NCBI RefSeq assembly: GCF_900104475.1
Contig: NZ_FNJR01000006.1
Location: 197,235 to 261,234, forward strand
Source: Actinopolyspora xinjiangensis
GTDB lineage: Bacteria; Actinomycetota; Actinomycetes; Mycobacteriales; Pseudonocardiaceae
Direction of reading: 5' to 3'
Length of the DNA: 64,000 nucleotides
The stretch's first letter is position 1. Every line of letters begins with the position of its first letter. The translations under genes were made by a program, and so were the position numbers. The notes under the pieces were generated by a model. The model saw only the letters and a program-made list of their open reading frames with translations. It was not told where the DNA came from and did not search any database. Of the stretch, positions 15,760-24,074 are shown in pieces.

Positions 15760-17199
15760 CTACAGCGGGATGTTGCCGTGAGCGCCGCGCCGTGGTTCGG
15801 CCTCGTGAAGCGCGCGGGTCAGGCTTTCGCGCGTGTCGGCGGTTTCGATCACCTCATCGACCACGCCGATGGCCTTGGCACGATCGACACCGCCCGAGAC
15901 GCGCTGATGTTCCTCGGCCAATCGGTCCTGCAGCGCCTCCCGCTCCTCCTCGGGGGCGGCCGCGATCTCCTTGCGGTGCAGTACGCCCACCGCTGCGCGG
16001 GCCCCCATCACCGCTATCTCGGCCTGCGGCCAGGCCAACACGGTGGTGGCGCCGAGGGAGCGGGCGTTCATGGCGATGTAGGCACCGCCGTAGGACTTGC
16101 GCATTATGAGGGTGACCCGGGGAACCACGGCCTCACCGAAGGCATGCAGCAGTTTCGCACCGCGGCGCACCACGCCGCCCCACTCCTGGTCCACGCCGGG
16201 CAGGTAGCCGGGAACGTCGACCAGCACCACCAGCGGGATGCCGAACGAGTCGCACATCCGCACGAAACGCGCTGCCTTCTCGGCGGACAGCGAGTCCAGG
16301 CAACCGCCCTTGCGGATCGGGTTGTTGGCCAGCACGCCCACTGACCGCCCTCCGAGCCTGCCCAGACCGGTGACGATGTTCGGGGCCCACTCCGCCTGCA
16401 GTTCCTCGAAGACGGCTTCCTCCGAGACGTCGGTGTCGAGGATTCTCCGGATCACCGGTTTGACGTCGTAGGCCCGCCGTGCTGTCTCGGGTAGCAGTGC
16501 CCCCGGATCTTCCCGGCCGCTCCCGGTGGTGCCGAGGTCGAAGTCGCCCTGGTCGGCCAGCAGACCGGTCACCCGGCGGGCCCGCTCGTAGGCGTCCGGT
16601 TCGTCCGAGGCGACCACGTGCACCACTCCCGACTTGGTGCCGTGGGCGTCCACCCCGCCGAGCCCTTCCTGGTCGATCTGCTCGCCGGTCACGCTGCGCA
16701 CCACGTCCGGGCCGGTGACGAACACCCTTCCCGACGGGGCCATGATGACCACGTCCGTCAGTGCCGGTCCGTAGGCCGCCCCGCCCGCGGCTGGGCCGAG
16801 CACCACCGAGATCTGCGGAACGCGCCCGGAAGCCCGGATCATCGCCGCGAACACCTGGCCGACCGCGTCCAGCGCCTCGGCGCCCTCCGGCAGCCGCGCA
16901 CCGCCGGAGTGCCACACGCCCAGCACTGGACAGCCCTCGGCTACGGCGGTGTCGATAGCGGCCACGATGCGGGCGCATCCCGCGCTGCCCATCGCCCCGC
17001 CCTTGACCGTCCCGTCCGTGCAGTAGGCGACGACCGGTGAACCGTCGATCCGGCCTCGCACGGCCAGCACTCCACTGTCGTCCCGCTGGTACAGCGGGAC
17101 GACCGATTCGGTGTCCAGCAACTGCGACAGCCGCAGTTCGGGGTCACGGGGATCCCAGTCTGTCCCCGAGGTTTCGGAATGAGACGCCACTGCTGTCAC
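15760..17199 (-). CDS. accD6: Acyl-CoA carboxylase beta (carboxyltransferase) subunit, AccD6-like
   Basis: A 479-residue biotin-dependent carboxyltransferase. Carboxybiotin/acyl-CoA site motifs are visible: GTVKGGAMGSAGCARIVAAI, WHSGGARLPEGAEAL, VLGPAAGGAAYGPALTD and, in the C-terminal half, PLVVLVDVPGYLPGVDQEWG, IMRKSYGGAYIAMNARSLGA and WPQAEIAVMGARAAVGVL. As last gene of fabD-fabH-acpP-fabF it corresponds to the mycobacterial accD6 position, whose product makes malonyl-CoA for FAS-II. GTG at 17199 follows CGGAGA by 5 bases and lies about 105 bases after fabF. The alpha (biotin) subunit is not in this window. Confidence 0.92.
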   Translation of the reverse strand: MTAVASHSETSGTDWDPRDPELRLSQLLDTESVVPLYQRDDSGVLAVRGRIDGSPVVAYCTDGTVKGGAMGSAGCARIVAAIDTAVAEGCPVLGVWHSGGARLPEGAEALDAVGQVFAAMIRASGRVPQISVVLGPAAGGAAYGPALTDVVIMAPSGRVFVTGPDVVRSVTGEQIDQEGLGGVDAHGTKSGVVHVVASDEPDAYERARRVTGLLADQGDFDLGTTGSGREDPGALLPETARRAYDVKPVIRRILDTDVSEEAVFEELQAEWAPNIVTGLGRLGGRSVGVLANNPIRKGGCLDSLSAEKAARFVRMCDSFGIPLVVLVDVPGYLPGVDQEWGGVVRRGAKLLHAFGEAVVPRVTLIMRKSYGGAYIAMNARSLGATTVLAWPQAEIAVMGARAAVGVLHRKEIAAAPEEEREALQDRLAEEHQRVSGGVDRAKAIGVVDEVIETADTRESLTRALHEAEPRRGAHGNIPL

Positions 17200-17304
17200 G
17201 GGATTCTCCGGTGTCGAGGTGGGACGGTGTCAGGGTCGGGGTCGTCATCACCCGGAGCACGGGCACGACGGTGCTGACCGTCGAACACCGCGCTCGTGGA
17301 CGCC

Positions 17305-18552
17305 TCAATCGCGGGTGAAGGCCAGCGCGACGTTGTGGCCCCCGAACCCGAAGGCGTCGTTGACGGCGGCGGTCGAGCTCATCTCGCGCGGTTCGCCCCC
17401 GACGACCTCGAGTTCGACCTTGGGGTCGGGGTTCTCGAGGTTGCAGGTGGGTGGAACCACTCCGTGGTACAGCGACAGGACAGTGACGATGCTCTCCACG
17501 GCGCCGGCCCCGCCGACCAGGTGTCCCAGTGCGCCCTTGGGGGCGGTGAGCACCACGTCGTCGCCCAGCGCCTTGCGGATGGCGGCGGCCTCGCCGACGT
17601 CGCCGACCACCGTGGAGGTGGCGTGCGCGTTGACGTGCCCGATGTCCGTGGTGGACAGTCCCGCTGTTCCGATGGCCGCGTTGATCGCGTTGATCTGTCC
17701 GAGGCCGTCCGGGTGGAAGCCCGTGATGTGGTAGGCATCGGCGGTGATACCCGCCCCGGCCAGCCGTCCGTAGACCCTGGCGCCGCGTGCCGCCGCGTGT
17801 TCGGCGCTCTCCAGCACCACGACCCCGGCGCCTTCGCCCATGACGAAACCGTCACGGTCGACGTCGAAGGGCCGGGAGGCGCGCTCCGGCTCGTCGTTGC
17901 GGGTGCTCAGCGTGCGGGACTGCGCGAAACCCGCGACCGTGATCGGGTGGATGCACGCTTCGGCGCCTCCGGCGACGACCACGTCCGCCCGGCCGGACCG
18001 GATCATGTCCATACCGGTGGCCAGGCCCTCGGCACCCGAAGCGCACGCCGCGGCGGGGGAGTGCACCCCCGCACGGGCCTTGAGCTCCAGGCTCACGTGG
18101 GCGGCCGGCCCGTTCGGCATGAGCATCGGCACGGTCAGCGGGGAAACCTTGCGCAGCCCCTGGGACTTCAACGTGTCGTGCTGGTCCAGCAGTGTGGTCG
18201 GTCCGCCGATGCCGGTGCCGATCGAAACGCCGAGCCGGTCGGGGTCGACCGGCTGCTCCTCCTCGGAGGGCAGTTCGAAGCCCGCGTCGTTCCACGCCTG
18301 ATGTGCCGCGATGAGCGCGATCTGCTCGCAGCGGTCCATGCGCCGCAGCCGGACCCGTGGCAACACCTCGCTGGGTTCCACGGCCAGCGGAGCGGCGATC
18401 CGGCTGGGGAGCTCGTAGGTGTCCACCCAGTCGGCGTCGATCGTGCGGCTACCGCTCGCACCGTTCAGCAAACCGTCCCAGGTGGACGCGACGTCCCCGC
18501 CGAGCGGAGTCGTCGCGCCCATCCCGGTGATCACAACGTCCTTGGTCGTCAT
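17305..18552 (-). CDS. fabF: Beta-ketoacyl-ACP synthase II
   Basis: A 415-residue condensing enzyme extending acyl-ACP with malonyl-ACP (KASII, KasA type). The catalytic set is complete: C170 in SPAAACASGAEGL, H310 in HVNAHATST, K339 and H344 in APKGALGHLVGGAGAVE, and the closing NDAFGFGGHNVALAF glycine loop. The N-terminus VVITGMGATTPLGGD is typical. The ATG at 18552 overlaps the acpP stop by 4 bases, coupling carrier and synthase. The active-site Lys region reads PKGALGH where many bacteria have TKSMTGH; this variant occurs in actinobacterial KAS enzymes. Confidence 0.96.
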   Translation of the reverse strand: MTTKDVVITGMGATTPLGGDVASTWDGLLNGASGSRTIDADWVDTYELPSRIAAPLAVEPSEVLPRVRLRRMDRCEQIALIAAHQAWNDAGFELPSEEEQPVDPDRLGVSIGTGIGGPTTLLDQHDTLKSQGLRKVSPLTVPMLMPNGPAAHVSLELKARAGVHSPAAACASGAEGLATGMDMIRSGRADVVVAGGAEACIHPITVAGFAQSRTLSTRNDEPERASRPFDVDRDGFVMGEGAGVVVLESAEHAAARGARVYGRLAGAGITADAYHITGFHPDGLGQINAINAAIGTAGLSTTDIGHVNAHATSTVVGDVGEAAAIRKALGDDVVLTAPKGALGHLVGGAGAVESIVTVLSLYHGVVPPTCNLENPDPKVELEVVGGEPREMSSTAAVNDAFGFGGHNVALAFTRD

Positions 18553-18788
18553 GCGTTCTTGACGATGTAGTCCACCGCATCGCCCACGGTCTTGAGGTTG
18601 GCCAGTTCATCGTCGGGGATCTTGACCCCGAACTTGTCCTCGGCCTGGACGGCGATCTCCACCATGGACAGCGAGTCGATGTCCAGGTCGTCGACGAAGG
18701 ACTTCTCGACGGACACTTCCTCCGCGTCGACCCCGGCGACCTCTTCGACGATGCTCGCCAGGCCCGAAGTGATTTCCTCGTTCGCCAC
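18549..18788 (-). CDS. acpP: Acyl carrier protein
   Basis: A 79-residue four-helix acidic carrier. The phosphopantetheine attachment serine is S39 in DDLDIDSLSMVEIAVQAEDK. GTG at 18788 has GGAAGGAAA about 6 bases upstream. Length is the bacterial AcpP norm, without the C-terminal extension of mycobacterial AcpM. It sits between fabH (69 bases upstream) and fabF (4-base overlap) and shuttles FAS-II intermediates in the cytosol. Confidence 0.97.
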   Translation of the reverse strand: MANEEITSGLASIVEEVAGVDAEEVSVEKSFVDDLDIDSLSMVEIAVQAEDKFGVKIPDDELANLKTVGDAVDYIVKNA

Positions 18789-18857
18789 GTTCGTTTCCTT
18801 CCTGCTTCGATTCGCTCGATGCCACCGCCCGGTTCCCGCCGGTCGGTGATCGGTCGA

Positions 18858-19841
18858 TCACGGACAGATGATTACCTGGCCGCCGTAGGACAGGCCCGCC
18901 CCGAAGCCGACCAGGAGCAGCACGTCACCGCTGTTGATCTCCCCCGCTGATCGCATGTGATCGATCGCGAGGGGGATCGACGCGGCCGACGTGTTGCCGG
19001 AATGCACGATGTCACGAGCCACGACGAGATCGTCACGGGCTCCCTGTTGTCGCAGTTTCTTCGCCACGGCCTCGACGATTCGCAGGTTCGCCTGATGCGC
19101 GACCAGAGCATCCACATCGGACAAACTTAGTCCGGCCTGTTCCACCGCACGGGCAGCCACCGGCGCGACCTCCGAGGTCGCCCAGCGGAACACGGTCTGC
19201 CCTTCCTGGTAAATGTAGCGGTTCTCCCGCAGGTAGATGGTCTCCACCATGTCACCGGCGCTGCCCAGCGCTGCCGGGCCGATCGCCGGTGTCTCGGCCG
19301 GGCCGACGACCGCCGCGCCCGCGCCGTCGGCGAAGATGATGCAGTTGGCCCGGTCCTCCCAGTCCAGCCACTCCTGGAAACGCTCGGCACCGATCACCAG
19401 TACGCGCCGCGCCGAACCCGCCCGGATGAAGTCCGAGGCCGTGCTGAGGGCGTAGCAGAATCCCGCGCAGGCCGCGTTGAGATCGAACGCGCCGGGGGCG
19501 GTTATCCCGATCCGGTCGGCGACCTGGGCCGCGGCGTTCGGGATGGGGCCCGGCATGGTGCAGGTCGCGATGATGACCTGGTCCACGTCGGCGGGGGAGA
19601 GCCCCGCGTCGGCGACCGCCTTGGAACCGGCCTCGACCGCCATGCTCACGACCGTCTGGTCGTCCTCACCGAGCCTGCGGCTGACGATACCCACCCGTTG
19701 CTGGATCCACTCGTCGCTGGTCTCCACGTAGCGGGTCAGATCGTCGTTGGTGACGACCCGGTTTCCCTGCGTGCTGCCGAAGCCGAGGACCCGGGTGGCC
19801 GCGGGACCGCTGCTCTGGCGCAACGTCGAAGGTTTGCTCAC
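18858..19841 (-). CDS. fabH: Beta-ketoacyl-ACP synthase III
   Basis: 327 residues, initiating FAS-II by condensing acyl-CoA with malonyl-ACP. Catalytic triad: C125 in LNAACAGFCYAL, H249 in VAHQANLRIVEAVAKKLRQQ, N283 in HSGNTSAASIPLA. The N-terminal RVLGFGSTQGNRVVTNDDL and the TSDEWIQQRVGIVSR block are standard. The GTG start at 19841 overlaps the fabD stop (GTGA). In actinomycetes FabH usually prefers branched primers; preference cannot be read from sequence here. Confidence 0.96.
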   Translation of the reverse strand: MSKPSTLRQSSGPAATRVLGFGSTQGNRVVTNDDLTRYVETSDEWIQQRVGIVSRRLGEDDQTVVSMAVEAGSKAVADAGLSPADVDQVIIATCTMPGPIPNAAAQVADRIGITAPGAFDLNAACAGFCYALSTASDFIRAGSARRVLVIGAERFQEWLDWEDRANCIIFADGAGAAVVGPAETPAIGPAALGSAGDMVETIYLRENRYIYQEGQTVFRWATSEVAPVAARAVEQAGLSLSDVDALVAHQANLRIVEAVAKKLRQQGARDDLVVARDIVHSGNTSAASIPLAIDHMRSAGEINSGDVLLLVGFGAGLSYGGQVIICP

Positions 19842-20791
19842 GAATCGCTCCCGGAATCGGCCCGGCCGTGTTCGGCCAGTACTTCCGCGACCTTGTCCAG
19901 GTCGGCGGGGCTTTTCAGTGGCACCGTCTTGGTGCCCTTGAGATCACGACGGATCATGCCCGACAGGGTTCCCGCGGGCGGAAACTCGATCGTGGCGGTG
20001 ACACCGAGCTCGCCGAGCGTGGTCATGCAGGAATCCCACCGCACCGGCCGAACGACCTGTTCGATCAGCCGGTGCAGTATCTCGTCGCCATCGGTGACCG
20101 CCGCGCCGTCGGCGTTCGACAGCATGGCGCGTCCGGCGTTGGAGACGGAGAGCTTGTCCGCGTGCACCCGCAGCGCCTCGCGCGCGGGTGCCATGAACTC
20201 GGTGTGGAACGCGCCGGCCACCGCCAGCGGTCGTACCCTGCTGTTCTCCGGGGGGTTCTCCGCCAGCTCGGCCAGGGCTTCCTCGCGGCCCGCGGCCACG
20301 ATCTGGCCCGCGCCGTTCCGGTTGGCCGGACGAAGCCCGAGCCGCTCCAGCCGGTCCAGTACCTCGTCCTGCTCACCGCCCAGCACCGCCGACATCGACG
20401 TGGGCTCCGCGGCGCAGGCGGCGGCCATCTCCCTGCCGCGCACCGCCGCCAGCGACATCGCGTCCTCGAAGCTCAGCACGCCGGCGATGGCGGCGGCGGC
20501 GAGCTCACCCACCGAGTGGCCGGCGACCGGTGCGTCGAGGGGGAGGTCCGGGTGGCGTCGCCACAGCTCTTCGGCCGCGAGCAACGTGTTGGCCACCACG
20601 AGTGGTTGGGTGACCGAAGTGTCCTTGATCTCCTCGGCGTCGGCGGTGGTGCCGAGCCGCACGAGATCGAGACCGGTGGCCTCGGACCACTCGGTCAGGC
20701 GTCGCTCGGTTCCGTTCAGTTCCAGCCACGGTTGGAGCATGCCTGGCGCCTGGGCGCCTTGGCCGGGGGCTAGCAGCGCGATCACACCCAT
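19838..20791 (-). CDS. fabD: Malonyl-CoA:ACP transacylase
   Basis: 317 residues; loads malonyl groups on AcpP. Motifs: ALLAPGQGAQAPGML at the N-terminus, nucleophile S93 in AGHSVGELAAAAIAGVLSFE, H196 in VAGAFHTEFMAPARE, and TIEFPPAGTLSGM near the end. The start is ATG at 20791 (a GTG one codon earlier is possible); no clear ribosome site precedes it, so the message may have a weak or very short leader. First gene of the FAS-II operon; the fasR-like activator gene lies 360 bases upstream in the same direction. Confidence 0.95.
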   Translation of the reverse strand: MGVIALLAPGQGAQAPGMLQPWLELNGTERRLTEWSEATGLDLVRLGTTADAEEIKDTSVTQPLVVANTLLAAEELWRRHPDLPLDAPVAGHSVGELAAAAIAGVLSFEDAMSLAAVRGREMAAACAAEPTSMSAVLGGEQDEVLDRLERLGLRPANRNGAGQIVAAGREEALAELAENPPENSRVRPLAVAGAFHTEFMAPAREALRVHADKLSVSNAGRAMLSNADGAAVTDGDEILHRLIEQVVRPVRWDSCMTTLGELGVTATIEFPPAGTLSGMIRRDLKGTKTVPLKSPADLDKVAEVLAEHGRADSGSDS

Positions 20792-21152
20792 CACTGAACA
20801 CGTCGGAGCCGGGGTGACGTGATGCTGACATCAACGAAGACAGTGTCGATTTTTTGTGGAAAACCTACAAAGACTTATCCGCCGATAGTGCCAAGTGGGT
20901 GTGGTCGCCGTTGTGGATTGTGACCGGTGGGTGACAACCGGATCAATCGTGCGTTCTTCCGGCGGCGGGCGTGAGCCAGCCTACGGCGCTTTCGTCCGCG
21001 AACCAACCACCGGAGATCGCCCGTCGCGATAACCTGCTTCGGGTGTGGGCGGAGGCGACGACGTCGGGCGGGCCTCGCCGGGTCGGCGTGTCGTTCCGGA
21101 GAGCCGGGCGCTGGACTTCGTGAGCTGAGCCCTCGGCGACTCGCCGCGCCTC
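20792..21152. promoter_or_regulatory. fabD upstream region with candidate FasR site
   Basis: About 360 bases between the PucR-type regulator and fabD. It holds an AT-rich imperfect inverted repeat TTTGTGG-AAAA-CCTACAAA (20853-20871), 60-80 bases upstream of fabD, where an activator would be expected to bind. The rest has no coding look. The site assignment to FasR rests on position only. Confidence 0.4.
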
Positions 21153-22382
21153 TCACCACACCCCGCGCGACTTGACCAGCCTGCCCACCCCGAGCGCCAC
21201 CCGCAGGGTGTGCGCCCCTCGGGGAGTGGTCGGGCTGCGCCCGGTCACCTCGGATATGCGGCGCAGCCGGTAGCGAACCGTGTTGGGGTGCACGTACAGC
21301 TTTCGCGCGCAGCTCTCCAGCACCCCGCCGAGCTCCAGGTAGGTGTCCAGCGTCTCCAGCAGGGTGCCGCCCGCCTCGTTCAGCGGTAACACGATCGTGT
21401 CGACCAGCAGTCGTTCCGCCTCGGGATCACCGGCCAGCGCCCGTTCCGGGAGCAGGTCCTCCGAAGCGACCGGCCGAGGGGCTTCCGGCCAGGCCACCAC
21501 GGCGCGCAGCCCCGACATGGCGTCGGCCGCGGAGCGGTGGGCCTCGGCGAGGCTGGGCACCGTCGGGCCGATGACCACCGGCCCGTCCTCGAACGCCTCG
21601 GCCATGATGCCCGCCGGTTCCCGTGCCGCGCGGCCGTCCGAGGCCTCGCCGAACACCACCACCAGCCTGCTTCCCTGCACCCCGAGCAGCACCGATCGGC
21701 CCGCTCGGGCGGCCCTGCTGCGCACCTGGTATACGATCGTCGGAGGATCGTCGGAGGGAGCGCTGCCGACCATCACGGTGGCTTCCGAGGACGGTTCCCA
21801 GCCCAGCGCCGCCGCTCTGGAGAGCAGTGACTCCTCGGTGTCACCTCGCACGATCCCGTCCACGACCAGCGCTTCGAGTCGTGCGTCCCAGGCCCCTCTG
21901 GCCTCCGCGGCCGCCGCGTACGAGGTCGCCGCCGCGAACGCGATCTCGCGGGTGTAGCGAAGTATCGACTCCGTGAGCAGGATTCGTTCCTGATCGTCCT
22001 CGGCCAGGTCGGGCAGCTGCTGCTCGAAGACGTCGATGGCGGTGCGCACCATCTCCAGTGTCTGCCGCAGGCTTATCCACCGCGACAGGTCCCTGGGGGC
22101 GGCCCGGAATGCCTCCGCGGTGAGCCTGATGGACTCGGAGGGGTCCTGCAGCCAGGAGACGAAGTTGGAGACCCCGGTCTGGGTCACCAGCAGCACGTTG
22201 GAGCGCTGGTCGGCGGGAAGCCGTGAGAACCAGGACAGCCGCTGTTCCATGGCGTTGATGCTCGCGGTGGCCAGTCCTCCCGAGGCGCGTTCCAGTTTCC
22301 GCAGGGTCCTGGCCGACAGTTCGGTGCGCTCCGTCCTCGGCGCCGCCGCGCCGGGGGAGTTCGCTGCGTTCTCGCCCGCCAT
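21153..22382 (-). CDS. fasR: PucR/CdaR-type transcriptional activator of fatty-acid synthesis, FasR-like
   Basis: A 409-residue PucR-family regulator. The C-terminal helix-turn-helix is clear: LDTYLELGGVLESCARKLYV then HPNTVRYRLRRISEVTGRSP. The central GGDEF-like fold contains VVVFGEASDGRAAREPAGIM and the N-terminal part is helical (LRKLERASGGLATASINAME; DPSESIRLTAEAFRAAPRDL). ATG at 22382 was preferred to the upstream frame, which is proline-rich. A homologue in Streptomyces coelicolor (FasR) is encoded beside fabD and activates the fabDHPF operon, and mycobacteria keep the same position. Here it directly precedes fabD, so the same role is likely; acyl-CoA is the expected effector from relatives. 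Confidence 0.85.
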   Translation of the reverse strand: MAGENAANSPGAAAPRTERTELSARTLRKLERASGGLATASINAMEQRLSWFSRLPADQRSNVLLVTQTGVSNFVSWLQDPSESIRLTAEAFRAAPRDLSRWISLRQTLEMVRTAIDVFEQQLPDLAEDDQERILLTESILRYTREIAFAAATSYAAAAEARGAWDARLEALVVDGIVRGDTEESLLSRAAALGWEPSSEATVMVGSAPSDDPPTIVYQVRSRAARAGRSVLLGVQGSRLVVVFGEASDGRAAREPAGIMAEAFEDGPVVIGPTVPSLAEAHRSAADAMSGLRAVVAWPEAPRPVASEDLLPERALAGDPEAERLLVDTIVLPLNEAGGTLLETLDTYLELGGVLESCARKLYVHPNTVRYRLRRISEVTGRSPTTPRGAHTLRVALGVGRLVKSRGVW

Positions 22383-22506
22383 GCCGACCAGCCTCGCACG
22401 GTTTCCCGGACACCGGGTGCTGGGTGGTACCGCGCCGGGAGTCCCGAGCCGGTTCCCGGTGGGAGGTCGAATCGGGGGAAACCCGCATACTCCGCCGTGG
22501 GGCGAG

Positions 22507-22770
22507 TCAGCGGAACCGTTCCGGGTTCTCGGCTTCTTCATCGAGCGCCGCTGCTCGCTGCCGAGCCCTGGCGTCCCGGAGCCGTAACAACCTGCTGACC
22601 AGCGTGGGGGAGCTGGCCAGCGCTTCCGGGTCGTCCAGCAGCCGGTTCAACCGCTGGTAGTAGCGAATGGCGGAGAGCCCGAACCGCTCCTGGATGTGTC
22701 GCTCCTTGGTGCCGGAATGGCGCCACCACTCGTTCTCGAAGGCGAGAATCGCCCGGTCGGTGTCGTTCAA
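22507..22770 (-). CDS. DUF3263 family protein
   Basis: An 87-residue helical protein with the DUF3263 pattern: AILAFENEWWRHSGTKERHI, then ERFGLSAIRYYQRLNRLLDD, ALASSPTLVSRLLRLRDAR. The middle looks like a sigma-4/helix-turn-helix variant (RFGLSAIRYYQRLN). TTG at 22770 is chosen because GGGAGAG lies 5 bases upstream and gives the family's usual length; an earlier GTG at 22809 has no ribosome site. Found across actinomycetes, function undefined; DNA binding is plausible. It is about 120 bases upstream of, and in line with, the fasR-like gene. Confidence 0.85.
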   Translation of the reverse strand: MNDTDRAILAFENEWWRHSGTKERHIQERFGLSAIRYYQRLNRLLDDPEALASSPTLVSRLLRLRDARARQRAAALDEEAENPERFR

Positions 22771-23018
22771 CCTGACTCTCCCTGGAGACGAGATGCCGGC
22801 GAGCTCCACGGGCGGGGTGAAGCGTGGTGATTTCCTCGGGCGGCTCACGGGCCGTCGCCACGACGCGGTCACCGGGTGGGCGCGGTGTGGCGTTGCGACA
22901 TCAGTCTACGCGTGGGGACACGGGGCCTCGACAGTGCGAACTGTCCGCCGTGTTCCACCGCACATTCCGCTCGTGGAAGTCACGGGGGAGTGCTGTCGTT
23001 GACCACGAGGAGCAAAAC

Positions 23019-23151
23019 GTGCGCTCCGGGGCTCGGTGAAAGTCCGAACCGGCGGTGAAAGTCCGCGAACCGCGTCCCACCCCCGGTGGGCCGGTCGATC
23101 CGGTGAGACTCCGGAACCGACGGTGAAAGTCCGGATGGGAGGAAGCGCACG
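23019..23151 (+). promoter_or_regulatory. FMN riboswitch (RFN element)
   Basis: The conserved RFN blocks are all visible: GGGGCTCGGTGAAAGTCCGA, CGGCGGTGAAAGTCCGCGA, a variable arm (CCCACCCCCGGTGGG), GATCCGGTGAGACTCCGGAA, and CGACGGTGAAAGTCCGGATG followed by GGAGGAAGC. The outer helix P1 pairs CGTGCGCTCC (from 23019) with GGAAGCGCACG (to 23151). It binds FMN and lies 83 bases before ribM. Downstream CCTTCG (23196-23201) can pair either with CGAAGG (23208-23213) or with the ribosome site GGAAGGAG (23221-23228), which suggests translational control. Confidence 0.95.
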
Positions 23152-23234
23152 CCGAGCGCGTTCGGCCGCCGTGCCGCGCGGGCCGGTGTCGCTGCCCTTC
23201 GCGTCCCCGAAGGACGTCTCGGAAGGAGTGGGCA

Positions 23235-23894
23235 GTGCGGGCGATCGCCGAGTGGTTGCTCAGCGACGGTGTCGTCGTCTTCGGACAGTCGGTCTCCTGG
23301 GCGGAACTGGTCGGTCAGGTGTGCGCGTTGGCGGTGGTCTTCCTCGCGCGACGACGCACCCTGGCCACGTGGCCGGTGCAGATTCTGGCCACCCTGCTGC
23401 TGTTCGCGGTCTACGCCGCCGCGGAGTTGGGTGGAATGGCCTTCCGGCAGGTCGTGATCATGTTGATCTCGGTGTACGGCTGGGTCGCCTGGTACCGCCA
23501 CCGTGACGCGGTGCATGGGCTGATCGTGCGACGTGGCACGGCCGGCGAGCGGTGGAGTCTCCTGGCCGCGCTGTTGCTGGGCTCCGCCGTGTTCGGCGCG
23601 TTGCTGCGGGGATTGGACGCCTCCTGGGCGCCCTGGCCGGACGCCTGGATCTTCGTCGGCACCGTGGTGGCTTTCTGGGCCCAGGGGCGGGGTCTGGTGG
23701 AGTTCTGGCTGATCTGGTTGGCCGTGGACGCGGTCAGCGTGCCGTTGCAGCTCGTGTCCGGTCTGTGGTTCAGCGCGGCGATCTACCTGGTTTTCGCGGC
23801 GCTGGTGTTGCACGGCTGGTTCAGCTGGCAGCGCACCGCTCGGCGGCACCGCGACCGCACGGCCACCGGTCACGAACCCCTGCGGGCCGGTTGA
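23235..23894 (+). CDS. ribM: PnuC-family riboflavin transporter (RibM/PnuX)
   Basis: 219 residues, about seven membrane segments (SWAELVGQVCALAVVFLARR; WPVQILATLLLFAVYAAAEL; QVVIMLISVYGWVAWYRH; LLAALLLGSAVFGALLRG; AWIFVGTVVAFWAQGRG; WLIWLAVDAVSVPLQLVSGL; SAAIYLVFAALVLHGWFSWQ). YGWVAWYRH and WLIWLAVDAVSVPLQ match the PnuC fold. PnuC proteins move NMN, riboside or riboflavin; the FMN riboswitch immediately upstream argues for riboflavin, as for RibM of Corynebacterium and Streptomyces. GTG at 23235 has GGAAGGAG 6 bases upstream. PnuC transport is facilitated diffusion with trapping by phosphorylation. Confidence 0.93.
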   Translation: MRAIAEWLLSDGVVVFGQSVSWAELVGQVCALAVVFLARRRTLATWPVQILATLLLFAVYAAAELGGMAFRQVVIMLISVYGWVAWYRHRDAVHGLIVRRGTAGERWSLLAALLLGSAVFGALLRGLDASWAPWPDAWIFVGTVVAFWAQGRGLVEFWLIWLAVDAVSVPLQLVSGLWFSAAIYLVFAALVLHGWFSWQRTARRHRDRTATGHEPLRAG

Positions 23895-24038
23895 GCGGGC
23901 CGCCGCGACCTCGGGCGAACGGTCGTCGTGCCCCACGTGGTGCGGGTGGCGGAGAGGCCCGCCGTGGGCGCCCCCGTTCCATCGTCGGCGGCCCCTGCCC
24001 GTTCCCGGGGCGTTCACACGAGTGGTACCGGGTCCGGT

Positions 24039-24063
24039 ACGGGCGGCGGGGACCGCCGCCCGT
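24039..24063. terminator. 11-bp hairpin between convergent ribM and aceE
   Basis: ACGGGCGGCGG (24039-24049) pairs perfectly with CCGCCGCCCGT (24053-24063) around a 3-base loop, 12 bases beyond the aceE stop. No U run; a GC-rich terminator for the convergent transcripts is likely. Confidence 0.65.
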
Positions 24064-24074
24064 GAACCCGAGGC

